64,000 nt of DNA, taken from assembly GCF_000176175.1 (NCBI RefSeq), contig NZ_ACZP01000014.1, positions 1,054,001 through 1,118,000 of the forward strand, written 5' to 3'. Position numbers and translations under genes: made by a program. This stretch comes from Vibrio furnissii CIP 102972 (lineage in GTDB: Bacteria > Pseudomonadota > Gammaproteobacteria > Enterobacterales > Vibrionaceae). The notes under the pieces are model-generated. The model was not told the origin of the DNA. It made no database searches and saw only the letters and a program-made list of their open reading frames with translations. This document shows, in pieces, positions 26,831-34,007 of the stretch; within the stretch, counting starts at the first letter, position 1, and each line of letters begins with the position of its first letter.

Positions 26831-27988
26831 TTATATCAGCTCATGACCACATCGTCCACAAACAGTAAGCCTACCAACTTTCTTCGGTTTTCCTATGTTC
26901 ATGCATTTTCTGCATATCAAGGTTCCACCCAATGATTTGGCAGAAGAGGGGATTTGGGAAAGATGTTTACTTCTATGAGCCTTCTCTTTGTAATGATTTG
27001 GAGTCTGAAAGTGAGAGTATGATCGTGCAAGTTTATCCAGCCGATTCTGTTCTTCTCGTTCTTGTCTCAGTGCTTCTTGTTTAACTCTCTCTCTTTCTTC
27101 TTGTTCGAGTTGTTGCCTACGCTTTTCGTCGTTTATATGGTTAATGACTTCTGCTCTAAGAGCATCAGTATCGACAAAATATGTTTTCTTATTTAACTCA
27201 TCAAAATTGAGCATTGAGAAATCAACGAGTTCATGAACCCACTTATGAGCAATGTTTAAGTCTTCGGTCATAAATGGTTGACGGTAATAGCATTTTAAAA
27301 CAAGTTTTTTGTTCAAATCTGATTCATGCTTTGCTTCGTTATCCAATACAAAAACATTGGCTTTGTTGGCATAAGCAATATCAAGAGTCGTAAACTTCTC
27401 TGCGTCAAAGTCAAGGAACACCCACGTAATATAGGCATCATTTTCTTTGTAAAACTGCTCACGGCTAATAATGACATCGAGAAAGGTTGTTGATACTTGA
27501 AGCTCAAAAACCACCTCACGAGAGTCTTTGGATAACATTGCTGAGATATCAGGTCTACGCCAGCGTTTGGCTATACCAGTTGGATGTTTTTCTCTGAACG
27601 TCTTTTCAACATGAATATCATTGTGAAACAGACTATCCGCTCTAAGGTATTGGGCTATAGTTTCTTTCCCTTCCCTATGAAGCCGACCTTCCTTTTGACC
27701 GTTATACTTCATAGCAAGGATTTCCTCTGCTGTGAGATTGGTTGTGGTCTTTACGGGACAGTCTTCAGAATCTTTTACATGAGCAAAGTATTTGGTTCTT
27801 TGTGGTGTGCCTTTAAGTAGCACTGGTTGGAAGTAAGTACTGCAGAGAGCGATTGGAGAAGTCTTACGGTTCTTTGCAATTTTTGTTCTTAATTCAAAAA
27901 GTACTTTTTCATCTGAATTATCTAAGAACTCATTTGTATCAATAACTTCGTTTTCTTCTGTCATGAAAACATAAGTCATGTTTCTCAT
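26831..27988 (-). CDS. CoiA-like PD-(D/E)xK nuclease with C-terminal zinc ribbon
   Basis: About 385 residues. An N-terminal segment with FAHVKDSEDCP resembles the Cys/His motif of CoiA-like proteins. A PD-(D/E)xK core follows with RRPD147I and E162-L-Q164 (an ExQ variant). A long charged coiled coil rich in Glu, Arg and Gln spans about residues 285-325. The tail has two CxxC knuckles (CRKC and CGRC), forming a zinc ribbon. The frame opens with TTG at 28030, but ATG 27988 has GGAG nine bases upstream and is preferred. Function is unproven; nuclease fold, zinc ribbon and neighbours suggest anti-phage or plasmid DNA cleavage. Confidence 0.6.
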   Translation of the reverse strand: MRNMTYVFMTEENEVIDTNEFLDNSDEKVLFELRTKIAKNRKTSPIALCSTYFQPVLLKGTPQRTKYFAHVKDSEDCPVKTTTNLTAEEILAMKYNGQKEGRLHREGKETIAQYLRADSLFHNDIHVEKTFREKHPTGIAKRWRRPDISAMLSKDSREVVFELQVSTTFLDVIISREQFYKENDAYITWVFLDFDAEKFTTLDIAYANKANVFVLDNEAKHESDLNKKLVLKCYYRQPFMTEDLNIAHKWVHELVDFSMLNFDELNKKTYFVDTDALRAEVINHINDEKRRQQLEQEERERVKQEALRQEREEQNRLDKLARSYSHFQTPNHYKEKAHRSKHLSQIPSSAKSLGGTLICRKCMNIGKPKKVGRLTVCGRCGHELI

Positions 27989-28396
27989 ACTCAACAACTC
28001 CAAAGACTTTGATTGCAAGTTATTATGCAATAAATAGATACTGTCTAAATGAACATGAGTGGATTTTGTGATGTATCACAACATAGTAATAAATTTTCGT
28101 TGCCCTGTTATCTTCCAAGTTTGTTGAAAAGGTGCAGAATGTAAATGTCTTATTGGTTTATAACGAGACCAGTAAAGGAGTAGTTCAGTGCGTAAGGTGC
28201 AATACTACATCCCTATATTTTTTATAATCAATGGCAAGAAGATATGTTATCTGATTGAATATCATAGGTGTGTAGAGCTTCGTTCATTATCGAAAAATAA
28301 TAGAAATTAGCCATCTCTGGTTAATTTAAAGAAGTCATGAATTTGCTTCTAATGTTAAAATGATAACTATCATTATGTGTTGTAGGTTCAGGCAAG
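27989..28396. other. Right end of cassette 1
   Basis: An AT-rich region with no gene. It holds the nuclease promoter on the left and the promoter of yhfA copy B on the right, including a Fur-like palindrome at 28359-28374. Confidence 0.45.
28359..28374. promoter_or_regulatory. Fur-box-like palindrome before yhfA copy B
   Basis: AATGATA-AC-TATCATT, a perfect 7-bp inverted repeat resembling the 7-1-7 Fur consensus. It lies about 22 bp before the ATG of yhfA copy B and is absent before copies A and C. It is probably a leftover from the donor genome's yhfA promoter. Confidence 0.45.
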
Positions 28397-28534
28397 ATGA
28401 AAGCAGAAGTAACGTGGATTGAAGATCTAAAATTCGTTGGTAAAGTTGATAAAAACGAGAAATTATCTTTGGCGCAGGCGATAGTACAATTGTTTCATCA
28501 ATGGAGATCGTTACTCTTTAGTAATTTAACATAG
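28397..28534 (+). pseudogene. yhfA: Foreign yhfA 5' end, frameshifted (copy B)
   Basis: Starts like copy C (MKAEVTWIEDLKFVGKVDKNEK), then loses one base near 28462. After the shift the reading is IIFGAGDSTIVSSMEIVTL, the YhfA sequence up to the insertion core, followed by a stop. In the starting frame the ORF ends at 28534 with 45 codons. Copy B is much closer to copy C than to the host copy A and is AT-rich, so it came in with cassette 1. It lost its 3' half when cassette 2 inserted. Confidence 0.82.
28498..28508 (+). repeat. Insertion core site, copy B
   Basis: TCAATGGAGAT, equivalent to the core in copies A and C. It is followed 14 bases later by AATTTAACAT (28523-28532), the same motif found 16 bases after core A. 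Confidence 0.7.
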
Positions 28535-28597
28535 GCTTGTTAATGTTGTATTTCAAAAAGTGATTGCAGTTACAGTAAGATCATCGTTTATCTAATC

Positions 28598-28625
28598 GTG
28601 CTACTCAGATTTTTCTAAGTAGCAC
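28598..28625 (-). terminator. Hairpin after the ABC-3C operon
   Basis: GTGCTACT/AGTAGCAC, 8-bp stem with a 12-base AT-rich loop, starting 11 bp after the ATPase stop. No strong T-run. Confidence 0.5.
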
Positions 28626-28635
28626 TCTACCGTAA

Positions 28636-30525
28636 TCAGAACTCAAGCGTATGACAGCCTTTTTCATAAAAAGGACCTACACACATTGTTGTACCTTCTA
28701 ATTCGCTGGCGATCATAGAAGTGGTATATATCAACTGGAAGTCATTTTTGATGGTATTACATACCTCGACCATTTGGCGTTGAAAGTTCTGACTTCGCTC
28801 AACAACCATTCCTTTATCCTCTATATTATCCATGAGGATTAGGTTAGGAAAGCGAGAGTAAGAATCATCGGCAGATTGAGAGAATATGGAGAATCTTATA
28901 CTGTTCTTCAGCACTACCATTGAACTTGCAGAAAATTTGTTTCTTCCATTCACATACATTTTGTCTTTAGAAAAATCAAAAACGATGTCATCTGGATCAT
29001 CAAAAGCACCTTCGTAGCCACCGTCAGCTTTTAGTAACTCTTTGGCCTTTGATTCAATACCCTCATAAACAGAGACATATCTTTGCTCTTGCCGAGCCGA
29101 TATCGTATCTAATTTTTCTTGAAGCTCATTGATCTTATTCTGTGCTAATACTTTTTTACGTTGTAGGTTATCTACATTAGATACTTGTTCTCGCTTCTCT
29201 TCTAATGAAATGACTTGGCTTTGTTTAAAGCCTATTTCGGTTGATATTTTAAGGAGTTCAGCCTCTTTTTCATCAGTTGATGAGTTTATTTCTTTTAACT
29301 CTGATTTTAGTGCATTTAGTTCTTGTTTTATTAAAGGAGTTTGAGAGTCAATTGTTAATAAATCATCCTCAAAGCTTTTAATTAACTTTTTACTTTCACT
29401 GATTTGAAAGTTGAGTTCATTAAGTAGTTGTGAATATGCAAAGTCTTTTTCTGAATTATGTTTTGGTGATTTGCAAAGACCACAATTATCACTACCTGCA
29501 CTTTCCAATGGTTCAAGACAGGAAGGACAGTATTTAAAAGTGATAGTACCAAGGGAGTTATATGTTACCTGAGACTCGCCAAGAGCCGATTTACGTTGTT
29601 CCAATGAACGAAGGAATAGCGTTGTTTCATTAAGCTCTACTTGTGTTTCCAATCTATTAGCTGAATATTTACTCAATTTATTCGATAGTTCTTCAATTTT
29701 AGATACAAGCTCTCTAATTCGTTTGGATGTGTCTATCGAAACCTCGGCTGATGGTGTGCTCTTTATTTCTAAGCGTTTATTTTCTAAATCGACAATGTTT
29801 TGTTTTACCGCTTCAATATCGTTATTTAGCGACGATAAGTTAACTAAGTTCTCTTTATGACCAAACATTCTATAAATGGAATTTAGCTCGGCATTGAATT
29901 TTTCAAATTCTCTGTTTGCTTCAATTAATTCCTGTCTTAAGTTATATGCGTCAAGAGTATCAATGCCTAAAAGATATTCACCAATAGCTCTTCGAATCGT
30001 CAAATTGTCAAACTTAGTGTCTTCTTTTAAAAGCTTTTGTGGAGCAGAAAGTTGGTCAACGTAGATTAATCGAAGAATCTGATGCATCGTTAAATTTTTA
30101 CTGTCATCAGTTTGATGGCGAGGCATATTTAACAATTCAAACATGTGCTGAGAGAAGCTATGTGTGTCGCCGCTTCTACGCATTCCGTATCTGGTCCAAC
30201 GTTCATGGTCTTTAAGAGCAGATGTCATTTCTCCATCAAAGAACAGTACCTTTTCTTGACCTGTAGGGGTTATATCTCTTTTTAAGGTCACAATATGACC
30301 ATTAACAGTTACTTCCAGTGCAACCCAATCACATTGTATTTGATGTTCAGTCCATTCTGTAATTTCAGCGCCAAGTCCATAATTGAGCAAATCCATAATC
30401 GTAGATTTACCTGTGCCATTTTTCCCTCTAATAATATTGACGCCAAGGTGAAACTTTTGATCGTAGACAATTTTCCCAGAACCATGTACCACTAATCTAT
30501 TTATAAATAGCTTTGATAAACTCAT
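28636..30525 (-). CDS. ABC-3C system SMC-like ATPase
   Basis: A 629-residue ABC/SMC-type ATPase. Walker A is G34-K-N-G-T-G-K-S-T42, followed by long coiled-coil arms. Between the arms lies a four-cysteine zinc hook, C333-x2-C336 and C348-x2-C351. The C-terminal ATPase half contains LILMDNIEDKG as Walker B region; the usual catalytic Glu after the DN is displaced. This matches the ATPase of ABC-three-component systems, which are proposed to sense invading nucleic acid and unleash an effector. It is the last gene of a four-gene unit and overlaps its upstream neighbour by ATGA. Confidence 0.78.
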   Translation of the reverse strand: MSLSKLFINRLVVHGSGKIVYDQKFHLGVNIIRGKNGTGKSTIMDLLNYGLGAEITEWTEHQIQCDWVALEVTVNGHIVTLKRDITPTGQEKVLFFDGEMTSALKDHERWTRYGMRRSGDTHSFSQHMFELLNMPRHQTDDSKNLTMHQILRLIYVDQLSAPQKLLKEDTKFDNLTIRRAIGEYLLGIDTLDAYNLRQELIEANREFEKFNAELNSIYRMFGHKENLVNLSSLNNDIEAVKQNIVDLENKRLEIKSTPSAEVSIDTSKRIRELVSKIEELSNKLSKYSANRLETQVELNETTLFLRSLEQRKSALGESQVTYNSLGTITFKYCPSCLEPLESAGSDNCGLCKSPKHNSEKDFAYSQLLNELNFQISESKKLIKSFEDDLLTIDSQTPLIKQELNALKSELKEINSSTDEKEAELLKISTEIGFKQSQVISLEEKREQVSNVDNLQRKKVLAQNKINELQEKLDTISARQEQRYVSVYEGIESKAKELLKADGGYEGAFDDPDDIVFDFSKDKMYVNGRNKFSASSMVVLKNSIRFSIFSQSADDSYSRFPNLILMDNIEDKGMVVERSQNFQRQMVEVCNTIKNDFQLIYTTSMIASELEGTTMCVGPFYEKGCHTLEF

Positions 30526-31043
30526 GATTTCTCCAAATCATATCTAAATTCCATAAGTCCTGAACGAGCTTTCAATCCTTTTTTTCCATTGAATGAAATA
30601 TCAGGAAGGTGATTTATTATGGCCTTGAACCAACATTCATCGGACAACTTTGAATTGTTAATTGAATCTTTTAAGGATTTTGGTATGTTTGCGCTATTAA
30701 TCTTTAACTGACCATCTGTGAAAGATTTTTTATCCAGTAACCCTTTTGCGATCAGGTTTTGAATACAAATTGACTGGAAGTTTTCCAACTCAAACATTAC
30801 TCTCTTTGTGTTTTTTATCGCTTCAAAAGGTTCTTTGATTTTATTGAAAGCTTCTCGATATGAACGTAATTCATTGGGTAATGGTTTTATCATCTTTAAT
30901 AGGTGAGGGAAAAGTGTATAAAAATCCATGACACGATATGTTTCGATGTTGATTGAGTCTTTCTCGGATAATTCCAATATTAATATTAATATTAATCGAT
31001 ATAAACAGTGGTTTATATCTTGAGCTGGATGATACATTAACAT
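30522..31043 (-). CDS. ABC-3C middle component
   Basis: A 173-residue protein with the features of ABC-3C middle components: an N-terminal HPAQDINHCLYRLILIL motif, then VMDFYTLFPHLL and a probable winged-helix C-terminus ending GLMEFRYD. Middle components are thought to link the ATPase to the effector-bearing partner. ATG 31043 has GGAG seven bases upstream and overlaps the preceding stop. The frame is open to 31067, and ATG 31037 is another option. It overlaps the ATPase gene by four bases, so the stoichiometry is probably fixed by coupling. Confidence 0.68.
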   Translation of the reverse strand: MLMYHPAQDINHCLYRLILILILELSEKDSINIETYRVMDFYTLFPHLLKMIKPLPNELRSYREAFNKIKEPFEAIKNTKRVMFELENFQSICIQNLIAKGLLDKKSFTDGQLKINSANIPKSLKDSINNSKLSDECWFKAIINHLPDISFNGKKGLKARSGLMEFRYDLEKS

Positions 31044-31582
31044 TGCTTGCTCCACTGAATATGACACTTTCCAGTCAGGAAGTAGAGCATACCATTAACT
31101 AAATCGGTTGTTATTAGCGTATCATATCTCACAATTGCTTTGTGTATTGGTTCTACCAATTCATCAAATATAGTCTGATCTATTTGGTGTGTAGCAGCGT
31201 TGTTCTCTATTAATGGAGCTATTTTTGAGTGCCAAATAGTGCTAATAGCAGAAAGAATTTGTATGTAAACGTGTTGTTCGGATAAAGACATCTGATTTTT
31301 AGCAACTCTCCGTTCGAAGCGACTTTTGAGTAGAACAGCGCGGTCTTTTAATTCTTTCCGTCCGCCATTATCAAGTTTCTTCTCAAGACCGATAACTTCA
31401 CGAGAAGGAAAATCCGTGATGTAATCAGCTAAATCCTCAATAATTGCAACAGATTCAGTACAATCGCCCAAGTTAGTTTTGATTTGTTCAATAGCTTGCT
31501 CCAACGATGTAAGTTGAACAAAAATATTATTGCCATTGTGTTGAGCTTCATTTTCATAAGTGACACTAATCGATTGAGCCAT
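31037..31582 (-). CDS. ABC-3C small component with conserved C-terminal domain
   Basis: A 181-residue mostly helical protein. Its N-terminus is a short strand motif (SVTYENEAQHNGNNIFVQ). The C-terminus ends NGMLYFLTGKCHIQW, the signature I associate with the common C-terminal domain of ABC-3C effector proteins. In most such systems this domain is fused to an effector (nuclease, peptidase or TM). Here the effector seems to be the separate two-TM protein encoded just upstream, whose tail repeats the HNGxN motif. It lies two bases after that gene and overlaps the middle component. Confidence 0.62.
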   Translation of the reverse strand: MAQSISVTYENEAQHNGNNIFVQLTSLEQAIEQIKTNLGDCTESVAIIEDLADYITDFPSREVIGLEKKLDNGGRKELKDRAVLLKSRFERRVAKNQMSLSEQHVYIQILSAISTIWHSKIAPLIENNAATHQIDQTIFDELVEPIHKAIVRYDTLITTDLVNGMLYFLTGKCHIQWSKQC

Positions 31583-31584
31583 AA

Positions 31585-31884
31585 TTAGAACTTATTGTCT
31601 CCGTTGTGATTAGCATTGTCTCTGTATGTGACAATTACCTCTTTCTTGGTCGGACTCGTAGTGTTGTTTGGTTCATTTACTGAACTTGAACGATTCAATA
31701 GAGCAATTATCATTAAAATAAAGAATATAGCTACAAGTGCTATGATTATGAAGAAAACTCTGTCCGAACCGAGTAAAGATATAATTTGCTCACTAAAGAA
31801 GTGTCGCATTAACAGGGCGAATAACAACCCTACTAAACCAACAGCTCCAGTGACTTTGATTATTCCTTCCCATTCTTTGATCAT
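31585..31884 (-). CDS. Two-TM protein, probable membrane effector of the ABC-3C system
   Basis: A 99-residue protein with membrane segments at about residues 11-28 and 43-63, then a polar tail ending VIVTYRDNANHNGDNKF. That tail matches the N-terminus of the next gene (SVTYENEAQHNGNNIFV), suggesting a duplicated oligomerisation or docking strand, or a split of a once-fused gene. It is first in the operon, two bases ahead of its partner. By analogy with TM effectors in other conflict systems it may damage the membrane when the ATPase is triggered. That function is inference. Confidence 0.58.
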   Translation of the reverse strand: MIKEWEGIIKVTGAVGLVGLLFALLMRHFFSEQIISLLGSDRVFFIIIALVAIFFILMIIALLNRSSSVNEPNNTTSPTKKEVIVTYRDNANHNGDNKF

Positions 31885-32191
31885 AGATGCGACACCCTGA
31901 TTTTTTCAGCAATGATGCACTAAGTTGCATTTATTTTCCAGAATCTTGCTCAAGTTTGCCAAAGTTCATACAAGCTTTCCTGCTCGATTTGTTGCTCAAT
32001 GCCAGACGCGGTTTAGTAGCAATCTGCTACTGATTTGTTCAATAGGCTTTCCTTTCTAAGTTTCAATAGTAGTTACACGTCTTCTTACTACCAAACATGA
32101 AAAGCTATTCCTCGGTATGGCTTTTTCTTATCTGTCATATACGGATATAATCAGATTGTTAAAAAATGCATTTTATCGAGATTATTGAGTT
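31885..32191. other. Promoter region of the ABC-3C operon and of chimeric yhfA
   Basis: A 307-bp AT-rich divergent promoter region. At about 32098-32125 an imperfect hairpin (AAAAGCTAT.../ATGGCTTTT plus T-run) looks like a plus-strand terminator with no gene before it. It may be a remnant carried from the donor. Confidence 0.45.
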
Positions 32192-32593
32192 ATGAAAGCA
32201 GAAGTTAAGTGGATTGAAGATTTAAAATTTGTTGGTAAAACAGATAAAAATCAAGAGATTATAATGGCAAGTGGTGACAGTACTTATTTCTCACCAATGG
32301 AAATGGTGTTGATGGCGGCAGGTGGTTGCAGCTCGGTTGACGTGGTGGATGGTTTGAAATCGGCGGGCGAGAAAGTGCGCACATGCACGGCGAAGCTGAC
32401 CACAGAACGTCGCGATACGGCGCCACGGATTTTCACCAAAGTGAACATTCACTTTGCCGTTTCGGGCGACAACCTGAATGAAGCGGTGGTGGCACGCGTG
32501 GCAGCAGATTCGCTAGAAAAATACTGTTCGGTGTGCTTGATGCTGGGCAAAGGGGTCGAGATGACCCACAGTTGGGAAATCATCACCGACTGA
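32192..32593 (+). CDS. yhfA: OsmC-family protein YhfA, chimeric (foreign 5' end, host 3' end)
   Basis: A 133-residue OsmC/YhfA-type protein, full family length. OsmC proteins are Cys-dependent peroxidase-fold proteins; the two key cysteines are in AAGGCSSVD and KYCSVCLML. The first 35 codons are AT-rich and resemble copy B, while everything after the core at 32294-32304 is GC-rich and host-like. The junction falls exactly at SPMEM. The cassette therefore supplied a new promoter, start and N-terminus and kept the gene open. A terminator follows at 32598. Confidence 0.9.
   Translation: MKAEVKWIEDLKFVGKTDKNQEIIMASGDSTYFSPMEMVLMAAGGCSSVDVVDGLKSAGEKVRTCTAKLTTERRDTAPRIFTKVNIHFAVSGDNLNEAVVARVAADSLEKYCSVCLMLGKGVEMTHSWEIITD
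32294..32304 (+). repeat. Insertion core site, copy C
   Basis: CCAATGGAAAT, the right-hand junction where cassette sequence returns to the host yhfA gene. Confidence 0.75.
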
Positions 32594-32597
32594 CGGA

Positions 32598-32622
32598 AAC
32601 CGGGCCAACGCCCGGTTTTTTA
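32598..32622 (+). terminator. Terminator of yhfA
   Basis: AACCGGGC/GCCCGGTT stem, four-base loop, six T's. Confidence 0.88.
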
Positions 32623-32694
32623 TTGGACGCAATTCGCTGTTCTTGTTGCCTTGGCTATGCTTATAGCACCGTTGATAGAAAACTCAGCAGCAAC

Positions 32695-33300
32695 ATGGCG
32701 ATCAAAGGACGAATCACAGAGTGGTATGCCGATAAAGGGTACGGTTACGTCACCTCGGAGGCGGACGCGTTACGAATCAAATTTTATCAGCGTGATGTGT
32801 CCAACTCTGTCGACTTGAGCGGGCATGCCGGGCAAGCCGTACGGTTTCGCCTTGTGCAGGATGATGCCGGGAATCGCCGCGCGACGCATGTGGATGGTGT
32901 GCGTGCTTTTCCTTGGGCGTCGCTGTTGGCGATGTGGTTTTTGGCCGCGTTGGTTGGCGGTGTGGTGTATTGGCGTTACCCCGCTGAACTGGCGTATTCC
33001 TATGGTGCAATGAGTGCCGTGCTGTGGTGTATCTACGGCTTCGATAAACGAGCGGAAAAGCGAAAAAAACCGCGCACTGGCGCGTCGGCATTGTTGAGTT
33101 TAGCGCTGCTGGGCGGCTGGCCTGGCGCGTTGCTGGGTCAATACCATTTCAACCCACCTCATCGTTCACTTCTTTATCAAATCGTATTGTTTTTCATTGT
33201 GTTAAGCCATATTGTCTTGTTGCTCTGGACGCTCACGCCGACGGGAATTCAGGGGCTAGAAAGCGGTATCGCTTCGCTCCTCGCCTTGCGTTGGAAATAG
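32695..33300 (+). CDS. Cold-shock domain-DUF1294 membrane protein
   Basis: A 201-residue fusion. The N-terminal cold-shock/OB domain (residues 1-70, KGRITEWYADKGYGYVTSE) should bind single-stranded nucleic acid. After two TM segments comes DUF1294, with the FDKRAEKRKKPRTGASALLSLALLGGWPGALLGQYHFNPPHRS motif, then another TM. The frame is open upstream into yhfA, but ATG 32695 starts the conserved domain. The combination is widespread in gammaproteobacteria; function is unknown. Confidence 0.8.
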   Translation: MAIKGRITEWYADKGYGYVTSEADALRIKFYQRDVSNSVDLSGHAGQAVRFRLVQDDAGNRRATHVDGVRAFPWASLLAMWFLAALVGGVVYWRYPAELAYSYGAMSAVLWCIYGFDKRAEKRKKPRTGASALLSLALLGGWPGALLGQYHFNPPHRSLLYQIVLFFIVLSHIVLLLWTLTPTGIQGLESGIASLLALRWK

Positions 33301-33382
33301 GGGAAAGTCAATTTGCGGCTTTTACTCTTTTTTCTACTAAAAAAGTCGGTACGCTGTGCGAATAGAATGACAGGAGAACACG

Positions 33383-33955
33383 ATGACCGAATTTGAAAAA
33401 ATGATTGCCGGCCAAGTCTTTGATGGAGAAGACCCGTCGATCGTCACCATTCGCCAACGCGCCACAGCATTGAAACTACGCATCAACCAGTGCATCGATG
33501 ACAACGAGCGCAACGCGTTGCAACAACAGTTATTCGGCTCGTTTGGCACCGACAGTGTTGTGCAGCCGCCTTTCCATTGTGAATTTGGACAAACCATTCG
33601 CATTGGCCATCACACCTTTCTGAACATGAATGTGGTGATGCTCGACAACGCGCCGATTACGATTGGTGACAACGTGCTGATTGGCCCGAGCTGCCAGTTC
33701 TACACTGCATCCCACTCGCTGGATTATCGTAGCCGCCGTTTATGGGAAACTGAATCGAAACCGATCGTCGTCGAAGATGATGTGTGGATTGGCGGTCATG
33801 TGGTGATTAACCAAGGCGTGACGATTGGTGCCCGTTCTGTGGTCGCAGCCAATTCTGTGGTCAACCAAGATGTGCCACCGGACACGCTGGTGGGCGGCAC
33901 GCCGGCGAGAATCATTCGTCACTTAGCGCGAGAAGAGGACGCTTCTTTCTGCTGA
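33383..33955 (+). CDS. Maltose/galactoside O-acetyltransferase-like hexapeptide transferase
   Basis: A 190-residue left-handed beta-helix acyltransferase of the Maa/LacA/NodL type, which moves acetyl from acetyl-CoA to sugars. It has the N-terminal MAC domain (MTEFEKMIAGQVFDGEDP), hexapeptide repeats (ITIGDNVLIGPSCQF, IVVEDDVWIGGHVVINQGVTIGARSVVAANSVV), the catalytic His in TASHSLDYRSR, and GGTPARIIR at the end. Acceptor sugar is unknown. It stands alone, with a good AGGAG ribosome site. Confidence 0.88.
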   Translation: MTEFEKMIAGQVFDGEDPSIVTIRQRATALKLRINQCIDDNERNALQQQLFGSFGTDSVVQPPFHCEFGQTIRIGHHTFLNMNVVMLDNAPITIGDNVLIGPSCQFYTASHSLDYRSRRLWETESKPIVVEDDVWIGGHVVINQGVTIGARSVVAANSVVNQDVPPDTLVGGTPARIIRHLAREEDASFC

Positions 33956-34007
33956 CGTTTTCCGCTACAGTGTTGATTCCTTTCATCATTTTTTAGTGGA
34001 GTCTGCT

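Larger units (their letters stand above)
22420..28508. mobile_element. Defence cassette 1 inserted in yhfA
   Basis: A 6.1-kb AT-rich segment bounded by direct copies of the yhfA 5' end (A and B). It carries an AAA_13 ATPase, a DUF262-DUF1524 protein and a PD-(D/E)xK nuclease. The left end has AATTTAACAT at 22436-22445, repeated at the left end of cassette 2. No integrase or transposase gene is seen, so it may move with help in trans or by recombination between yhfA copies. Confidence 0.65.
28509..32304. mobile_element. Defence cassette 2 (ABC-3C system) inserted in yhfA
   Basis: A 3.8-kb AT-rich segment between yhfA copies B and C, carrying a four-gene minus-strand ABC-three-component system. 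It ends by donating a new promoter and 5' coding end to yhfA. No recombinase is present. Confidence 0.65.

Noticed and set aside
28397..28534. yhfA copy B as a functional small gene
   Set aside because: It is frameshifted after about 22 codons and ends at the insertion core; a truncated remnant explains it fully.
22420..32304. Prophage or integrative conjugative element
   Set aside because: No structural, replication, conjugation or integrase genes; the inserts are only 6.1 and 3.8 kb and all cargo is conflict-related.
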